From: Rubrivivax sp. SCN 71-131
GTDB taxonomy: Bacteria; Pseudomonadota; Gammaproteobacteria; Burkholderiales; Burkholderiaceae_C
DNA length: 64,000 bases
NCBI GenBank assembly: GCA_001724995.1
Contig: MEFD01000043.1
Location: forward strand, 1 to 64,000
Direction: 5' to 3'
The stretch's first letter is position 1, and every line of letters starts with the position of its first letter. The position numbers and the translations under genes were made by a program. Below are positions 35,010 to 43,863 of the stretch, piece by piece. Below the pieces are notes generated by a model. The model ran no database searches. It was not told the DNA's origin and was given only the letters and a program-made list of their open reading frames with translations.

Positions 35010-35734
35010 GGCGCGGTGCGGGCGGGCAAGAGGTGGTGGACCCGGGGCAGGGCCGGCCGCGCCGGTGGGCGCGGCATTCCGGCGCTGCCGGGGAGGAAGG
35101 TGTGCGCCTGCAGCAGCCGCCGGGTGCGGGTGTCCGACGGCGTGGCGACGAAGCGCTGCAGGTCGTGCGGGTGGTCGAGGTCCAGCCCCAGGCCGGGCAA
35201 CTCGAGAACGCTCGTGGCCAGACCCGCGGCGTGTGCGCGGCGCAGATGGCGATGGAAGCTGTCGGGGCCGAAGGCGGGCGCCATCGCGTCGGGTGGGTCG
35301 AGCAGCAGCGCGTTCGTGCCGCCATGGTCGTGCGAGGGCACGAGCGTCACCGCGTCCCCGCGCTGCGCATGGACGCTGCCCAGATGCTCGATCTCGGCCA
35401 CGCTCACGCCCGGTGCGTCGGCGGGAACGACGAGCATCGCGCGCCTGCCCAGGGCGCGCAGATGCCGCGCGGCCGCCGTCACGGCGGCGTTCAGGCCTCC
35501 GGGCTGCGCTTCCTCCAGCACGTCCATGCCGCGTCGGCGCGCAAGGCCCGCGGCCTCGGCGTCGGCGGTGACGAGCAGCACGCCGGCCAGGCCGCGCGCG
35601 GCGGCAAGGGCATCGAGCACGTCCTCCAGCATGGCCCGCGCCAGGGCGTGGCGCAGCGCGTCGTCGCAGCGCGCATGCAGGCGCTGCTTGGCCTGCGTGA
35701 AGCGCTTGACGGGAACGACGGCACAAGGCCTCAT
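35006..35734 (-). CDS. cofC: CofC-type phospholactate/phosphoglycerate guanylyltransferase
   Basis: A 242-residue nucleotidyltransferase making the guanylylated side-chain precursor of F420. It shows VVPVKRFTQAKQRL at the N-terminus, LVVPADAPGVS, SHDHGGTNALLL and LDLDHPHDL, in family order. In some bacteria CofC/FbiD uses PEP or 3-phosphoglycerate instead of 2-phospholactate; which applies here cannot be decided. The start at 35734 overlaps the cofD stop as ATGA; extending upstream would run into cofD. The last 30 residues are Pro/Ala-rich and poorly conserved. Confidence 0.88.
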   Translation of the reverse strand: MRPCAVVPVKRFTQAKQRLHARCDDALRHALARAMLEDVLDALAAARGLAGVLLVTADAEAAGLARRRGMDVLEEAQPGGLNAAVTAAARHLRALGRRAMLVVPADAPGVSVAEIEHLGSVHAQRGDAVTLVPSHDHGGTNALLLDPPDAMAPAFGPDSFHRHLRRAHAAGLATSVLELPGLGLDLDHPHDLQRFVATPSDTRTRRLLQAHTFLPGSAGMPRPPARPALPRVHHLLPARTAP

Positions 35735-36738
35735 GGCCTGCGTGCGCTCGATGGCGCGGCGGCACGGCCGGCGCGCACGGCGCATATGCGGTCGGCCGCC
35801 TGCAGCACGATTTCGGCCAGGTGTTCGCGGTCGGCCAGGCTCTTCATCAGCGTCGGCGCCACGATGATCTCGACCTCGTCGCCGCAGCTCTCGCGCAGTC
35901 CGGGCTCGTCGACATCGACGATGAGCGCGTCGACCAGGCCACGCCAGTGGCGCGCGATGCTGCCGTGCGTGACCGGCAGCCCGAACTCGCGCATGAGCTT
36001 GGCGGTCGGTCCCTTGACGGCGTCACCGGCGACGATCGGCGACACCGCGATCACGGGCGCGACGCTTGCGCCCAGGGCGGCGCGCACGCCCGGCAGCGCG
36101 AGGATGGGGTCGAGGCTCAGCCACGGGTTGGAAGGACACAGCACGAGCGCGCGCAGCGCCGCGCCGCCGTCGGCGGCCAACTGCTGCAGCGGTGTGCGGG
36201 GGCGCGCCTGCGCGGCACCTTCGTAGACGATCTCGCGCAGCACCGGTGCGCAGCGCTGGCGCACGAAGTAGGTCTGGAAGTCGAGCCAGCCTTCCTCCTC
36301 GCCGCGCAGGCGCGTGCGCACGCGTTCGTTGCACATCGGCACGATGCGCGTGGCGACGCCGAGAGCGCGAGCGAAGTCGGCGCTGATCGCCTCGAGCGTC
36401 TCGCCCTGCGCCAGGCGCCGGCTGCGCTGCACGTGCAGCGCCAGGTCGGCGTCGCCGAGCGCGAACCAGTCCGGGCCTCCGAGTGCGGTCAGTGCCCGCA
36501 TGAAGTTCCAGCTTTCGTCGCGGCGGCCCCAGCCGCGCGTGGGGTCGGCGAGGCCCGAGAGGGTGTAGAGCAGCGTGTCGATGTCCGGCGAGATCGACAG
36601 CCCCAGGTGCTCGAAATCGTCGCCGGTATTGACGACGACGGTGAGCGCGCCGGGTGCGAGGATCTTGTCCAGGCCGAGTGCGAGCTTGGCGCCGCCGACG
36701 CCGCCGGAAAGGGCCAGCACGGGCGCGCCGGCACTCAT
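35731..36738 (-). CDS. cofD: 2-phospho-L-lactate transferase CofD
   Basis: A 335-residue transferase joining the activated side chain to FO to give F420-0. VLALSGGVGGAKLALGL at the N-terminus, VVNTGDDFEHLGL with SPDIDTLLYTLSGL, GDADLALHVQRS, and LCPSNPWLSLDPIL are diagnostic. Length is normal. It is coupled by 4-base overlaps to cofE upstream and cofC downstream. Confidence 0.94.
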   Translation of the reverse strand: MSAGAPVLALSGGVGGAKLALGLDKILAPGALTVVVNTGDDFEHLGLSISPDIDTLLYTLSGLADPTRGWGRRDESWNFMRALTALGGPDWFALGDADLALHVQRSRRLAQGETLEAISADFARALGVATRIVPMCNERVRTRLRGEEEGWLDFQTYFVRQRCAPVLREIVYEGAAQARPRTPLQQLAADGGAALRALVLCPSNPWLSLDPILALPGVRAALGASVAPVIAVSPIVAGDAVKGPTAKLMREFGLPVTHGSIARHWRGLVDALIVDVDEPGLRESCGDEVEIIVAPTLMKSLADREHLAEIVLQAADRICAVRAGRAAAPSSARRP

Positions 36739-37505
36739 GCGAACAAGTCCTCGTCGGCCGCGCGCACCAGCACCGCCGCCGTGCTCGGCGCATGCGCGCG
36801 CGCCAGGCCGCGCACGATGACGACCGGCAGGCCTTCATCGGCCTGGCCCATCAGCAGCGACGCCGCCGCCGCGATCTCGTCGGCGGTGCCGACTTCGGTC
36901 ACGCGCAGCGTGCGCCCGTGCCGGTCGGGCCGGCCACGCAGGTCCTGCAGCGCGGCGATGCCGGCGCAGCCGATCGCGGTGCCGACGGCGCCGCGCCGCC
37001 AGGGGCGGCCGAAGCTGTCGTTGATCAGCACCGCGACGTCGGCTCCCGACAAGGCGACGAGCGCGGTGCGCAGGCGCGCGGCGCTGGCGTCGGGGTCGAC
37101 GGGCAGCAGCAGCGCGCGCTCGCCGGCCTCATGCCCGGGAACGTTGGACTGGTCGACGCCGGCATTGGCCATGACGAAGCCCAGGCGGTGGCGCACGATC
37201 AGCACGTTCGATACCGCGCGCACGACGGCGCTGGATTCGCCGAGGATCAGCTCGATCAGGCGCGCATCCTTGCCCACGCGTTCGGCCAGCTCGTGCGCAC
37301 GCGCTGAAGGCTGGACCGTGGCGAGCTCGACGATGCGCCCTTCGGCCTTGGACACCACCTTCTGCGCGAAGACGACGACGTCCCCCGTGCGCAGATCGAT
37401 TCCTGCGGCGCGCGCATGCTCGGCGACGAGTGCGGCCAGGTCGTCCCCGGCGCGCACCTCGGGCAGGCCCGGCACGGCCAGCAGTTCGATGCGGGCGGCG
37501 GTCAT
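36735..37505 (-). CDS. cofE: F420-0:gamma-glutamyl ligase CofE
   Basis: A 256-residue ligase adding glutamates to F420-0. Typical segments are LLAVPGLPEVRAGDDLAALV, VVFAQKVVSKAEGR, GFVMANAGVDQSNVPG and LINDSFGRPWRRGAVGTAIG. It corresponds to the ligase domain only; the C-terminal FMN reductase domain of actinobacterial FbiB, needed to reduce dehydro-F420-0, is absent. The start at 37505 gives the canonical N-terminus and lies 44 bases from the LLM gene. Confidence 0.93.
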   Translation of the reverse strand: MTAARIELLAVPGLPEVRAGDDLAALVAEHARAAGIDLRTGDVVVFAQKVVSKAEGRIVELATVQPSARAHELAERVGKDARLIELILGESSAVVRAVSNVLIVRHRLGFVMANAGVDQSNVPGHEAGERALLLPVDPDASAARLRTALVALSGADVAVLINDSFGRPWRRGAVGTAIGCAGIAALQDLRGRPDRHGRTLRVTEVGTADEIAAAASLLMGQADEGLPVVIVRGLARAHAPSTAAVLVRAADEDLFA

Positions 37506-37549
37506 GGTGAAAGCCGCGGTGCGCCGGTGAGGTCGGGTGACGCCGAAGC

Positions 37550-38575
37550 TCAGGCCGCGGCGGCGGTGTTGCCCCAGCGCGCGATCTCGGGCATCACGTG
37601 GCGCGCGAAGCTGCGCATCGAGCGCATGACGTGCTCGACGTTCATTCCCGGTGCGTGGAACTGCAGCGAGAGCTGGTCGAGCGGCTCGTCGCGGTAGACG
37701 GAGAGCGCCTGCAGCACATCGTCGGGCGTGCCGACGGCGAACGGAACGCCGTAGATGCCGGCATTGGGCGTGCGGCGCATCTCGCCGACCGGCGGGTTGG
37801 GCATCTGCACGCCGCGCCGGCGATAGAACTCGACGCCCCAGTGCAGCGCTTCCTCGGCCTCGTCCCAGGCCTGCTCGCGCGTGTCGGCCACGTGCACGCA
37901 CAGCGGTCCGGAGACGATGCGGTGGTCGCTGCGGCGGCGGCCGTGCTTCTCCAGCTCGGCGGGGAAGGTCTTCCAGAACGGCGAGTGCAGCGCCGACGCC
38001 AGGTGGTAGCCCTCCTTGGCGGTGCGCGCCACGCTCTGCGGTCCCATCGCCGCCATCCAGATCGGCGGATGCGGGCGCTGCACCGGGCGCGGACGCAGGC
38101 GCACGTTGCGATAGGTGTAGAACTTGCCCTCGTGCGTCACCTCGTCCTCGGTGAAGCAGCGCCGCATGAAGGCCAGGGCTTCGTAGGTACGGGCGTAGGT
38201 CTCGCTCTTCTCGACGCCGAAGACCTCGCACTCCTGCTGCATCGGGCCGGCGCCGACGGCGAGGTCGAGGCGGCCGTTGCTGAGGATGTCGACCGCCACC
38301 GCCTCCTCGGCCACCGCCAGCGGGTCGTGCAGCGCCAGCAGCAGCACGTAGGTGCCCAGGCGGATGCGCCGCGTGCGGTCGGCCGCGGCCGCCAGCACGG
38401 TGAGCGGCCGCGAGTTCCAGTCGTCCTCGGCGAAGTGGTGTTCCGACAACCAGACATGAGCGAAGCCCAGTTCCTCGGCGAGCACCGCCTCGTCGAGGAA
38501 GTCGCGGTAGGCGTGGTGCAGCGGCTGCTCCTTGCCGGGCAGATTGCGGATTCCCGCGGCCAGTCCGATCTCCAT
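37550..38575 (-). CDS. LLM-class (luciferase-like) oxidoreductase, probably F420-dependent
   Basis: A 341-residue TIM-barrel protein of the bacterial luciferase-like family. ELGFAHVWLSEHHFAEDDWNSRPL is typical, as are LSNGRLDLAVGAG, the RPVQRPHPPIWMA strand and AVGTPDDVLQAL. As the first gene of an operon that makes F420 it most likely uses reduced F420; FMN use cannot be excluded. ATG 38575 has AAGGAG 8 bases upstream. It is divergent from a LysR gene, 116 bases apart. Confidence 0.88.
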   Translation of the reverse strand: MEIGLAAGIRNLPGKEQPLHHAYRDFLDEAVLAEELGFAHVWLSEHHFAEDDWNSRPLTVLAAAADRTRRIRLGTYVLLLALHDPLAVAEEAVAVDILSNGRLDLAVGAGPMQQECEVFGVEKSETYARTYEALAFMRRCFTEDEVTHEGKFYTYRNVRLRPRPVQRPHPPIWMAAMGPQSVARTAKEGYHLASALHSPFWKTFPAELEKHGRRRSDHRIVSGPLCVHVADTREQAWDEAEEALHWGVEFYRRRGVQMPNPPVGEMRRTPNAGIYGVPFAVGTPDDVLQALSVYRDEPLDQLSLQFHAPGMNVEHVMRSMRSFARHVMPEIARWGNTAAAA

Positions 38576-38634
38576 GAAGTCTGCTCCTTTGCTTGTCCGG
38601 GTTGGACTCGACGGCAAGGGTAGGTAGACCCGAC

Positions 38635-38662
38635 GCATCCGTAAAATGGATAATTCAGATGC
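38635..38662. promoter_or_regulatory. Candidate operator in the F420 operon/LysR divergent region
   Basis: An inverted repeat GCATC-N18-GATGC brackets an AT-rich stretch containing ATCC-N7-GGAT. It lies between the LLM start (38575) and the LysR start (38692), the only AT-rich patch of that region. It could hold the overlapping promoters and the LysR site. The arms are short. Confidence 0.3.
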
Positions 38663-38691
38663 AATACATCGACACGACAGATATTTGAACC

Positions 38692-39636
38692 ATGCGCTTC
38701 AACGGCTTGGACCTGAACCTGTTGGTTGCGCTCGACACGCTGCTGGCCGAAGGCGGCGTCACGCGTGCGGCCGAGCGCATGCATTTGAGCCAGTCGGCGA
38801 TGAGCGGTGCGCTGGCGCGGCTGCGCGAGCATTTCGGCGACGAGCTCTTCGTGCCGGTGGGGCGCAGGGTGGTGCGCACGCCGCTGGCCGAGGCGCTGGC
38901 CGCGCCGGTGCGCGACATCCTGATGCGCATCGACGCGGCGATGACGCAGCGTCCGGCCTTCGAGCCGGCGACCTCGGCGCGGCGCTTCGTCATCGCGGCG
39001 TCGGACTACGTCATCGCGGTGCTGCTGGAGCCCTTGCTGGCGCGCGCCTGGGACGAGGCGCCGGGTGTGAGCCTGGACCTGCTGCCGGTGGATGCGGGCA
39101 CCGAGATGCTCGAGCGCGGTGAGGTCGACCTGCTCCTGCTGCCGCGCCAGTTCACGCTGCCCGACCACCCCTCGGCCACGGCCTTCGTGGACAGCTACAC
39201 CTGCGTCGTCTGGGAAGGCAACGAGGCCATCGACCGCAAGCTCAGCCTGAAGCAGTACCTCGCCGCCGGCCATGTCGCGGCCTACCTGGGCCCGGGCCGC
39301 GCGCCCACCTTCGAGGCTTGGGCGATGAAGCGCTTCGGCATCGAGCGGCGCATCGAGGTGCAGACCTACAGCCTGAGCTCCTGTGCGCGGCTGGTCGTCG
39401 GCACCGGGCGCATCGCCACCGTGCACACGCGGCTGGCGCGCCAGCTCGCCGCAGCGCATCCGCTGCGGCTGCTGGCGCCGCCGGCGGAGATCCCGGAGGT
39501 CGTCATCGCGATGCAGTGGCACCGCCACAAGGCGCTCGATCCGGGGCTCGCCTGGCTGCGCCGCCTGGTCGATGAAACCGAGGCGGCGCGAGAGCAGGTG
39601 GCGACTAGGCCTGGACGCAGCCGCCCGCAGCGCTGA
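38692..39636 (+). CDS. LysR-family (NodD-like) regulator, divergent to the F420 operon
   Basis: A 314-residue LysR regulator starting MRFNGLDLNLLVALDTLL, with the HTH TRAAERMHLSQSAMSGALARLR and a normal effector domain. Its position suggests control of the LLM-cof-fbiC-frhB operon. The last 32 bases overlap tail-to-tail with the next LysR gene on the other strand. Effector unknown. Confidence 0.88.
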   Translation: MRFNGLDLNLLVALDTLLAEGGVTRAAERMHLSQSAMSGALARLREHFGDELFVPVGRRVVRTPLAEALAAPVRDILMRIDAAMTQRPAFEPATSARRFVIAASDYVIAVLLEPLLARAWDEAPGVSLDLLPVDAGTEMLERGEVDLLLLPRQFTLPDHPSATAFVDSYTCVVWEGNEAIDRKLSLKQYLAAGHVAAYLGPGRAPTFEAWAMKRFGIERRIEVQTYSLSSCARLVVGTGRIATVHTRLARQLAAAHPLRLLAPPAEIPEVVIAMQWHRHKALDPGLAWLRRLVDETEAAREQVATRPGRSRPQR

Positions 39637-40543
39637 CGGTGAGCGGCCGCATGGCCTGCAGCATCAGCTCGCGCAGCCAGGCGATGCCCTGGTCGGTGTC
39701 GCGCAGGCGGTGCCAGACGACGGTCTCGACCACCGGCGGCAGCGCGACGGGCACCGGATGCACGCGCAGCGGCAGCAGTCGCTCGTAATAACGGGCGAGC
39801 CGCGTGTGCAGGGTGGCGACGCGGGTCGTCCCGACGACGGTGTGGGCGAGGGCGTTGAAATCGTTGACGATGAGCTCGAAGCGGCGCTGCTGCCCGCTGC
39901 CCGCGAGAAAGGATTCGTCGAAGGTGGGCACGCGCCTGTTGCCGAAGCGCACGCCGACGTGTCCGTGGGCGAAGTATTCATCGCGCGTCGGTGCCGACCT
40001 GGCGGCCGGGTTGTCCGACCACACGACGCAGCTGTAGTCGTCCTCGAACAGCACTTGCCTGGGGTGGGTCGTGTGCAGGTAGTGGCCGGGGATGATGAGC
40101 AGATCGACATCGCCGCGCTCGAGCAACTCCCAGGGGGCGTCGTTGTAGGGCAGCAGTTCCAGGGCGACATGGGGTGCCAGCCGCTGCAGTGTCGGCAGCA
40201 GGTTTGCCATCAGCACCGTCTCGATGTAGTCGGACATCAGGAGCCGGAAGCGCCGGTCGCTCGTCGCCGGGTCGAAGTCGGGCCGACGGTAGATCGTCGC
40301 CTCGACGCGCAGCACGATGTCGCGCACCGGCTCGACCAGGGACTCGCCCAGCGGCGTGCGCACGAGTCGCCTGCCGACCTGTATCAGGAGCTTGTCGTCG
40401 AAGAACCCGCGCAACCGATTGAGGGCGCTGCTCATCGTCGACTGTGTGACGTGCATGCGCTCGGCGGCGCGCGTCGTGCTGCACTCGTCGAGTAGGCGGT
40501 CGAGTGCCACCAGAAGGTTCAGGTCGAGTCCGTGCAAGTGCAT
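39605..40543 (-). CDS. LysR-family (NodD-like) regulator
   Basis: A 312-residue LysR protein with MHLHGLDLNLLVALDRLL and HTH TRAAERMHVTQSTMSSALNRLR, then a standard effector domain. The start at 40543 gives the subgroup's usual N-terminus; the upstream in-frame residues are Arg/Ala-rich and unlike the family. It is divergent from the MFS-SDR pair (234-base gap), which is its most likely target. Confidence 0.88.
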   Translation of the reverse strand: MHLHGLDLNLLVALDRLLDECSTTRAAERMHVTQSTMSSALNRLRGFFDDKLLIQVGRRLVRTPLGESLVEPVRDIVLRVEATIYRRPDFDPATSDRRFRLLMSDYIETVLMANLLPTLQRLAPHVALELLPYNDAPWELLERGDVDLLIIPGHYLHTTHPRQVLFEDDYSCVVWSDNPAARSAPTRDEYFAHGHVGVRFGNRRVPTFDESFLAGSGQQRRFELIVNDFNALAHTVVGTTRVATLHTRLARYYERLLPLRVHPVPVALPPVVETVVWHRLRDTDQGIAWLRELMLQAMRPLTVSAAGGCVQA

Positions 40544-40777
40544 GGCGGCTGCGGCGGCGCGTGGCGTTCGATGGTCGGCGGGTCGGGTAGATCGTAGTCT
40601 GGGCGCGTGGGCGCGGTACGCCCTTTGGCCCAGGTCAAGGGCACCGGCGCTGCGCCGCGCCATCAGGGCTGACCCCTATGTCGCCGCGTGATGCGAGCCA
40701 TCCGCACAAGCGATTGGTCTTTCGGGGGTGACTTCGCTAGCCTCGCGCCGCACCAGCATCAACGACGAGGAGACGAC

Positions 40778-42007
40778 GTGTCGCTGACATCGACCGCCGC
40801 GGCAGGCGCCGCGGTCCGCCCGGTCGCGCGCGAGCCGCGCCTGATCCATGCGGCCATCCTGCTCGTCACCAGCGGCCTGTCGGTGCTCGTGACGGCGGTC
40901 CTCGGGCCCAGCATGCCGGCCATGCAGGCCCACTTCGCCGACGTGCCGGGTGCGGACTTCCTGGTGCCGCTGACGATGACGGCGCCGATGCTGATGATGG
41001 CGTTCCTGAGCATCTTCGCCGGCGAACTGGCCGACCGCTTCGGCCGCAAGCGGCTGCTTGTCGGCGCGGCGGTGTTGTACGGCGTGGTCGGCACGGCGCC
41101 GCTGGTCCTCGATTCGCTGGTGGCGATCATCGCCAGCCGCTTCGCGCTCGGCGTGATGGAGGCGGCGCTGATGACGGTCAGCACCACGATGATCGGCGAC
41201 TACTACGACGGCGCGCGGCGCGAGCGCTACATGTCGCTGCAGACGACGGTGGCCGCCTCGTCGGCCTTCCTGCTCAACGGGCTGGGCGGGCTGATCGCCG
41301 AGCACGGCTGGCGCGCGCCCTATGCCACCTTCGCGGTGAGCCTGCTGCTGGCGCCGCTGATGGTGATCTACCTGTGGGAGCCGCCCTCGCGGGCGACGAT
41401 GTCGGTGGCCGAGGCGGCCAGCGACGGTCGCAGCCTGCAGCGCGGGCTGCTGGCGCTGATCTGCGCGCTGGGTGCCGTGCTGGGCGTGGTGTTCATGACC
41501 GTACCGGTGCACCTGGGCTACCTGTTCGGCGCGATCGGCGAGCCCTCGCCGGCGCGCATCGGCATCGCCTACGCGATCAACAGCCTGGGCGTGATCGCGG
41601 GTACCTTCGTCTTCGGCTGGCTGCTCGGACCGCGCTGGCGCGTCGCCTGGCAGCTCGCGGCCGGTGCAGGCATCGCCGCCGTCGGATTCATGATGATGCG
41701 CGCGGCCGCCGACTACAACGCGCTCGCCGCCGCCGGCTTCGTCAACGGCCTGGGCTGCGGCATCCTGCTGCCGGCGATGGTCACCTGGAACATGCGCGAG
41801 CTGCCGCTGTCGAGGCGGGGATTCGGCATCGGTGCCTACCAGTCCTGCTTCTTTTTCGGTTTCTTCATCAATCCGTTGATCGTGGTCGGGCTCGAGAAGC
41901 AGCTTGCGGCGCCGCGCGCCGCGGCGGTCGGCACCATCGGCGTGCTGCTTCTGGCCTTGGCGGCGCTGGCGCTGGTTGTCGGCGCGCTGCAGCGGCGTGC
42001 ACGCTGA
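40778..42007 (+). CDS. MFS transporter
   Basis: A 409-residue inner-membrane transporter with about 12 helices. The MFS loop motif GELADRFGRKRLL lies between helices 2 and 3. The start is GTG 40778, with GAGGAG about 5 bases upstream; an upstream ATG at 40688 would add a poorly conserved hydrophilic stretch. The next gene starts inside its 3' end, so they are cotranscribed. Substrate unknown. Confidence 0.82.
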   Translation: MSLTSTAAAGAAVRPVAREPRLIHAAILLVTSGLSVLVTAVLGPSMPAMQAHFADVPGADFLVPLTMTAPMLMMAFLSIFAGELADRFGRKRLLVGAAVLYGVVGTAPLVLDSLVAIIASRFALGVMEAALMTVSTTMIGDYYDGARRERYMSLQTTVAASSAFLLNGLGGLIAEHGWRAPYATFAVSLLLAPLMVIYLWEPPSRATMSVAEAASDGRSLQRGLLALICALGAVLGVVFMTVPVHLGYLFGAIGEPSPARIGIAYAINSLGVIAGTFVFGWLLGPRWRVAWQLAAGAGIAAVGFMMMRAAADYNALAAAGFVNGLGCGILLPAMVTWNMRELPLSRRGFGIGAYQSCFFFGFFINPLIVVGLEKQLAAPRAAAVGTIGVLLLALAALALVVGALQRRAR

Positions 42008-42830
42008 GCGTCCGCGGGAAGCAGGTGCGCGCGCCGCGCTGGCGCCGCGCGCCGGCGACCGCCTGGCCGGCAAGGTGACACTGGTGACGGGCGTGGGCGC
42101 GGGCATCGGCCGCGGCATCGCCCGGATGTTCGCGCTGCAGGGCGCCTGCGTCGTGGGCTGCGACATCGACGCGGCCGCCGCACGCGACTGCGCGGAGGCC
42201 GCGGCGCGCGAGGGTACGGCGATCGATCTCGGCGGCATCGGCGAGGGCATCGATCTCACGCAACCCGAAGCCGTGCGCGGCTGGATCGATGCCGCCGCCG
42301 AGCGCCACGGCGGCATCGACGTGCTCGTCAACGCCGCCGCCTGGGGCGCGTTCGAATGGCTCGAGAAGATGGACTACCAAAGCCAGTGGCGACGCACGCT
42401 GACAAGCGAAGTCGACCTCGTCTTCCTGGCCTGCCAGGCGGCCTGGCCGCACCTGAAGGCCCGCGGGGGTGGATCGGTGATCAACTTCGCATCGGCCAAC
42501 GCGCGCATGGCGCTCGCGGGCTCGGCGGCGCTGGCGCACTGCGCAGGCAAGGGGGCGGTGCTGGCGATGAGCCGTCAACTCGCGATGGAGGGGGCGCCGC
42601 ACGGCATCCGCGTCAACACGATTTCGCCGGCGCTGGTGGAAACGGCGGCCACCCGGGTGCCAGTGCGCGAGGTTCCGGGCTTTCGGGAACAGGTGATGGC
42701 GAAGCTGATGCTCGGGCGCATCGGGCAGCCCGAGGACGTGGGCTGGATGGCGATCTACCTCGCTTCCGACGAGTCGAGCTGGGTCACGGCGGCCGACTTC
42801 GCCATCGACGCCGGCGCCACGGCATGGTGA
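41997..42830 (+). CDS. Short-chain dehydrogenase/reductase with catalytic Tyr replaced by His
   Basis: A 277-residue SDR with the NAD(P) motif TGVGAGIGRG (about 31-40), VNAAAWG in place of NNAG, and Ser in NFAS (166). The Y-X3-K site reads H-C-A-G-K (His 181, Lys 185), so the general-base Tyr is missing. NTISPALVET and the C-terminal IDAGATAW are otherwise normal. GTG 41997 overlaps the MFS stop by 11 bases. Activity may be altered or lost. Confidence 0.78.
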   Translation: MHAERPREAGARAALAPRAGDRLAGKVTLVTGVGAGIGRGIARMFALQGACVVGCDIDAAAARDCAEAAAREGTAIDLGGIGEGIDLTQPEAVRGWIDAAAERHGGIDVLVNAAAWGAFEWLEKMDYQSQWRRTLTSEVDLVFLACQAAWPHLKARGGGSVINFASANARMALAGSAALAHCAGKGAVLAMSRQLAMEGAPHGIRVNTISPALVETAATRVPVREVPGFREQVMAKLMLGRIGQPEDVGWMAIYLASDESSWVTAADFAIDAGATAW

Positions 42831-42884
42831 GGCGGTGCGGCCTCCGGAGTTCGCTAGACTCGAAAAAGCCGTGCGGTACGACAG

Positions 42885-43802
42885 ATGCGCTATCAACGCC
42901 TGGACCTGAACCTGCTGACGGCGTTGCGAGCGCTGCTCACCGAGCGCAACGTGACGCGCGCCGCCGAGGGCCTGTACTTGAGCCAGTCGGCGATGAGCGG
43001 CATTCTTGCGCGCCTGCGCGAGTATTTCGACGATCCGCTGATCGTGCCGGTGGCGCGTCGCATGGAGCTCACGCCGCTCGGTGAGAGCCTGATCGACAAG
43101 GTCAACGACCTGCTGCTGCAGATCGACGCCACGCTGGGCACCAAGCCGGAGTTCGCGCCCGAGAAGTCGGGCCGGCACTTCGTCATCGTGGCGTCCGACT
43201 ACGCGATCGACGTGCTGCTGCTCGACGTGCTGCGCGACCTGCACGGCGCGGCGCCGGGCGTCACGCTCGAGTTCCGCCAGCCGACGAGGCTGGCGTACCA
43301 GGATCTGGAGTCCGGCGAGGTCGACTTCATCATCGCGCCCGAATGGCACCAGACGCGCGGCTTCTCGTCATGCGCGCTGTTCGACGATGTCTACTGCGCC
43401 GTTGTCGACCGTGATCGCGTCGATCTCGGCGATACGGTGGATTTGGGGCGGTATCAGGCAGCGCGCCACGTCTCGACCGAGAATCGCGGCCCGCCGATGT
43501 TCGAGGCCTGGTTCGACAAGCGCTATCCCGGAACCCGTCGCGTCGAGGTTCGCGTTCCCAATTTCACGCTCCTGCCGCGGTTGGTGGTGGGCACCGACCG
43601 CCTGGCAACCTTGCACATGCGCCAGGCGATGCGGGCGCGTGAGCAGTGGCCGGTACGGCTGGCGCGGCTGGATTTCGAGTTCCCGCCCTTCGTGGAAATG
43701 CTGCAGTGGCACAGCTACCGCGACCATGACCCCGGATTGGTCTGGATGCGCGAGCGCTTGCTGGAGCGCGCGCACGCGCTGCCGCCGCTGCCGGCAAGCT
43801 GA
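42885..43802 (+). CDS. LysR-family (NodD-like) regulator
   Basis: A 305-residue LysR regulator (MRYQRLDLNLLTALRALL, HTH TRAAEGLYLSQSAMSGILARLR). It follows the SDR gene by 54 bases on the same strand and converges on the IclR gene. It is the fourth member of the same subgroup in this window. Its target is unclear: the upstream MFS-SDR pair or something outside. Confidence 0.87.
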   Translation: MRYQRLDLNLLTALRALLTERNVTRAAEGLYLSQSAMSGILARLREYFDDPLIVPVARRMELTPLGESLIDKVNDLLLQIDATLGTKPEFAPEKSGRHFVIVASDYAIDVLLLDVLRDLHGAAPGVTLEFRQPTRLAYQDLESGEVDFIIAPEWHQTRGFSSCALFDDVYCAVVDRDRVDLGDTVDLGRYQAARHVSTENRGPPMFEAWFDKRYPGTRRVEVRVPNFTLLPRLVVGTDRLATLHMRQAMRAREQWPVRLARLDFEFPPFVEMLQWHSYRDHDPGLVWMRERLLERAHALPPLPAS

Positions 43803-43863
43803 CGCCAGCCTTCTCCCGTGGAGCATGCAAGGGAGCGCGTCCTGCGTGATGCCGTCGCGACTT

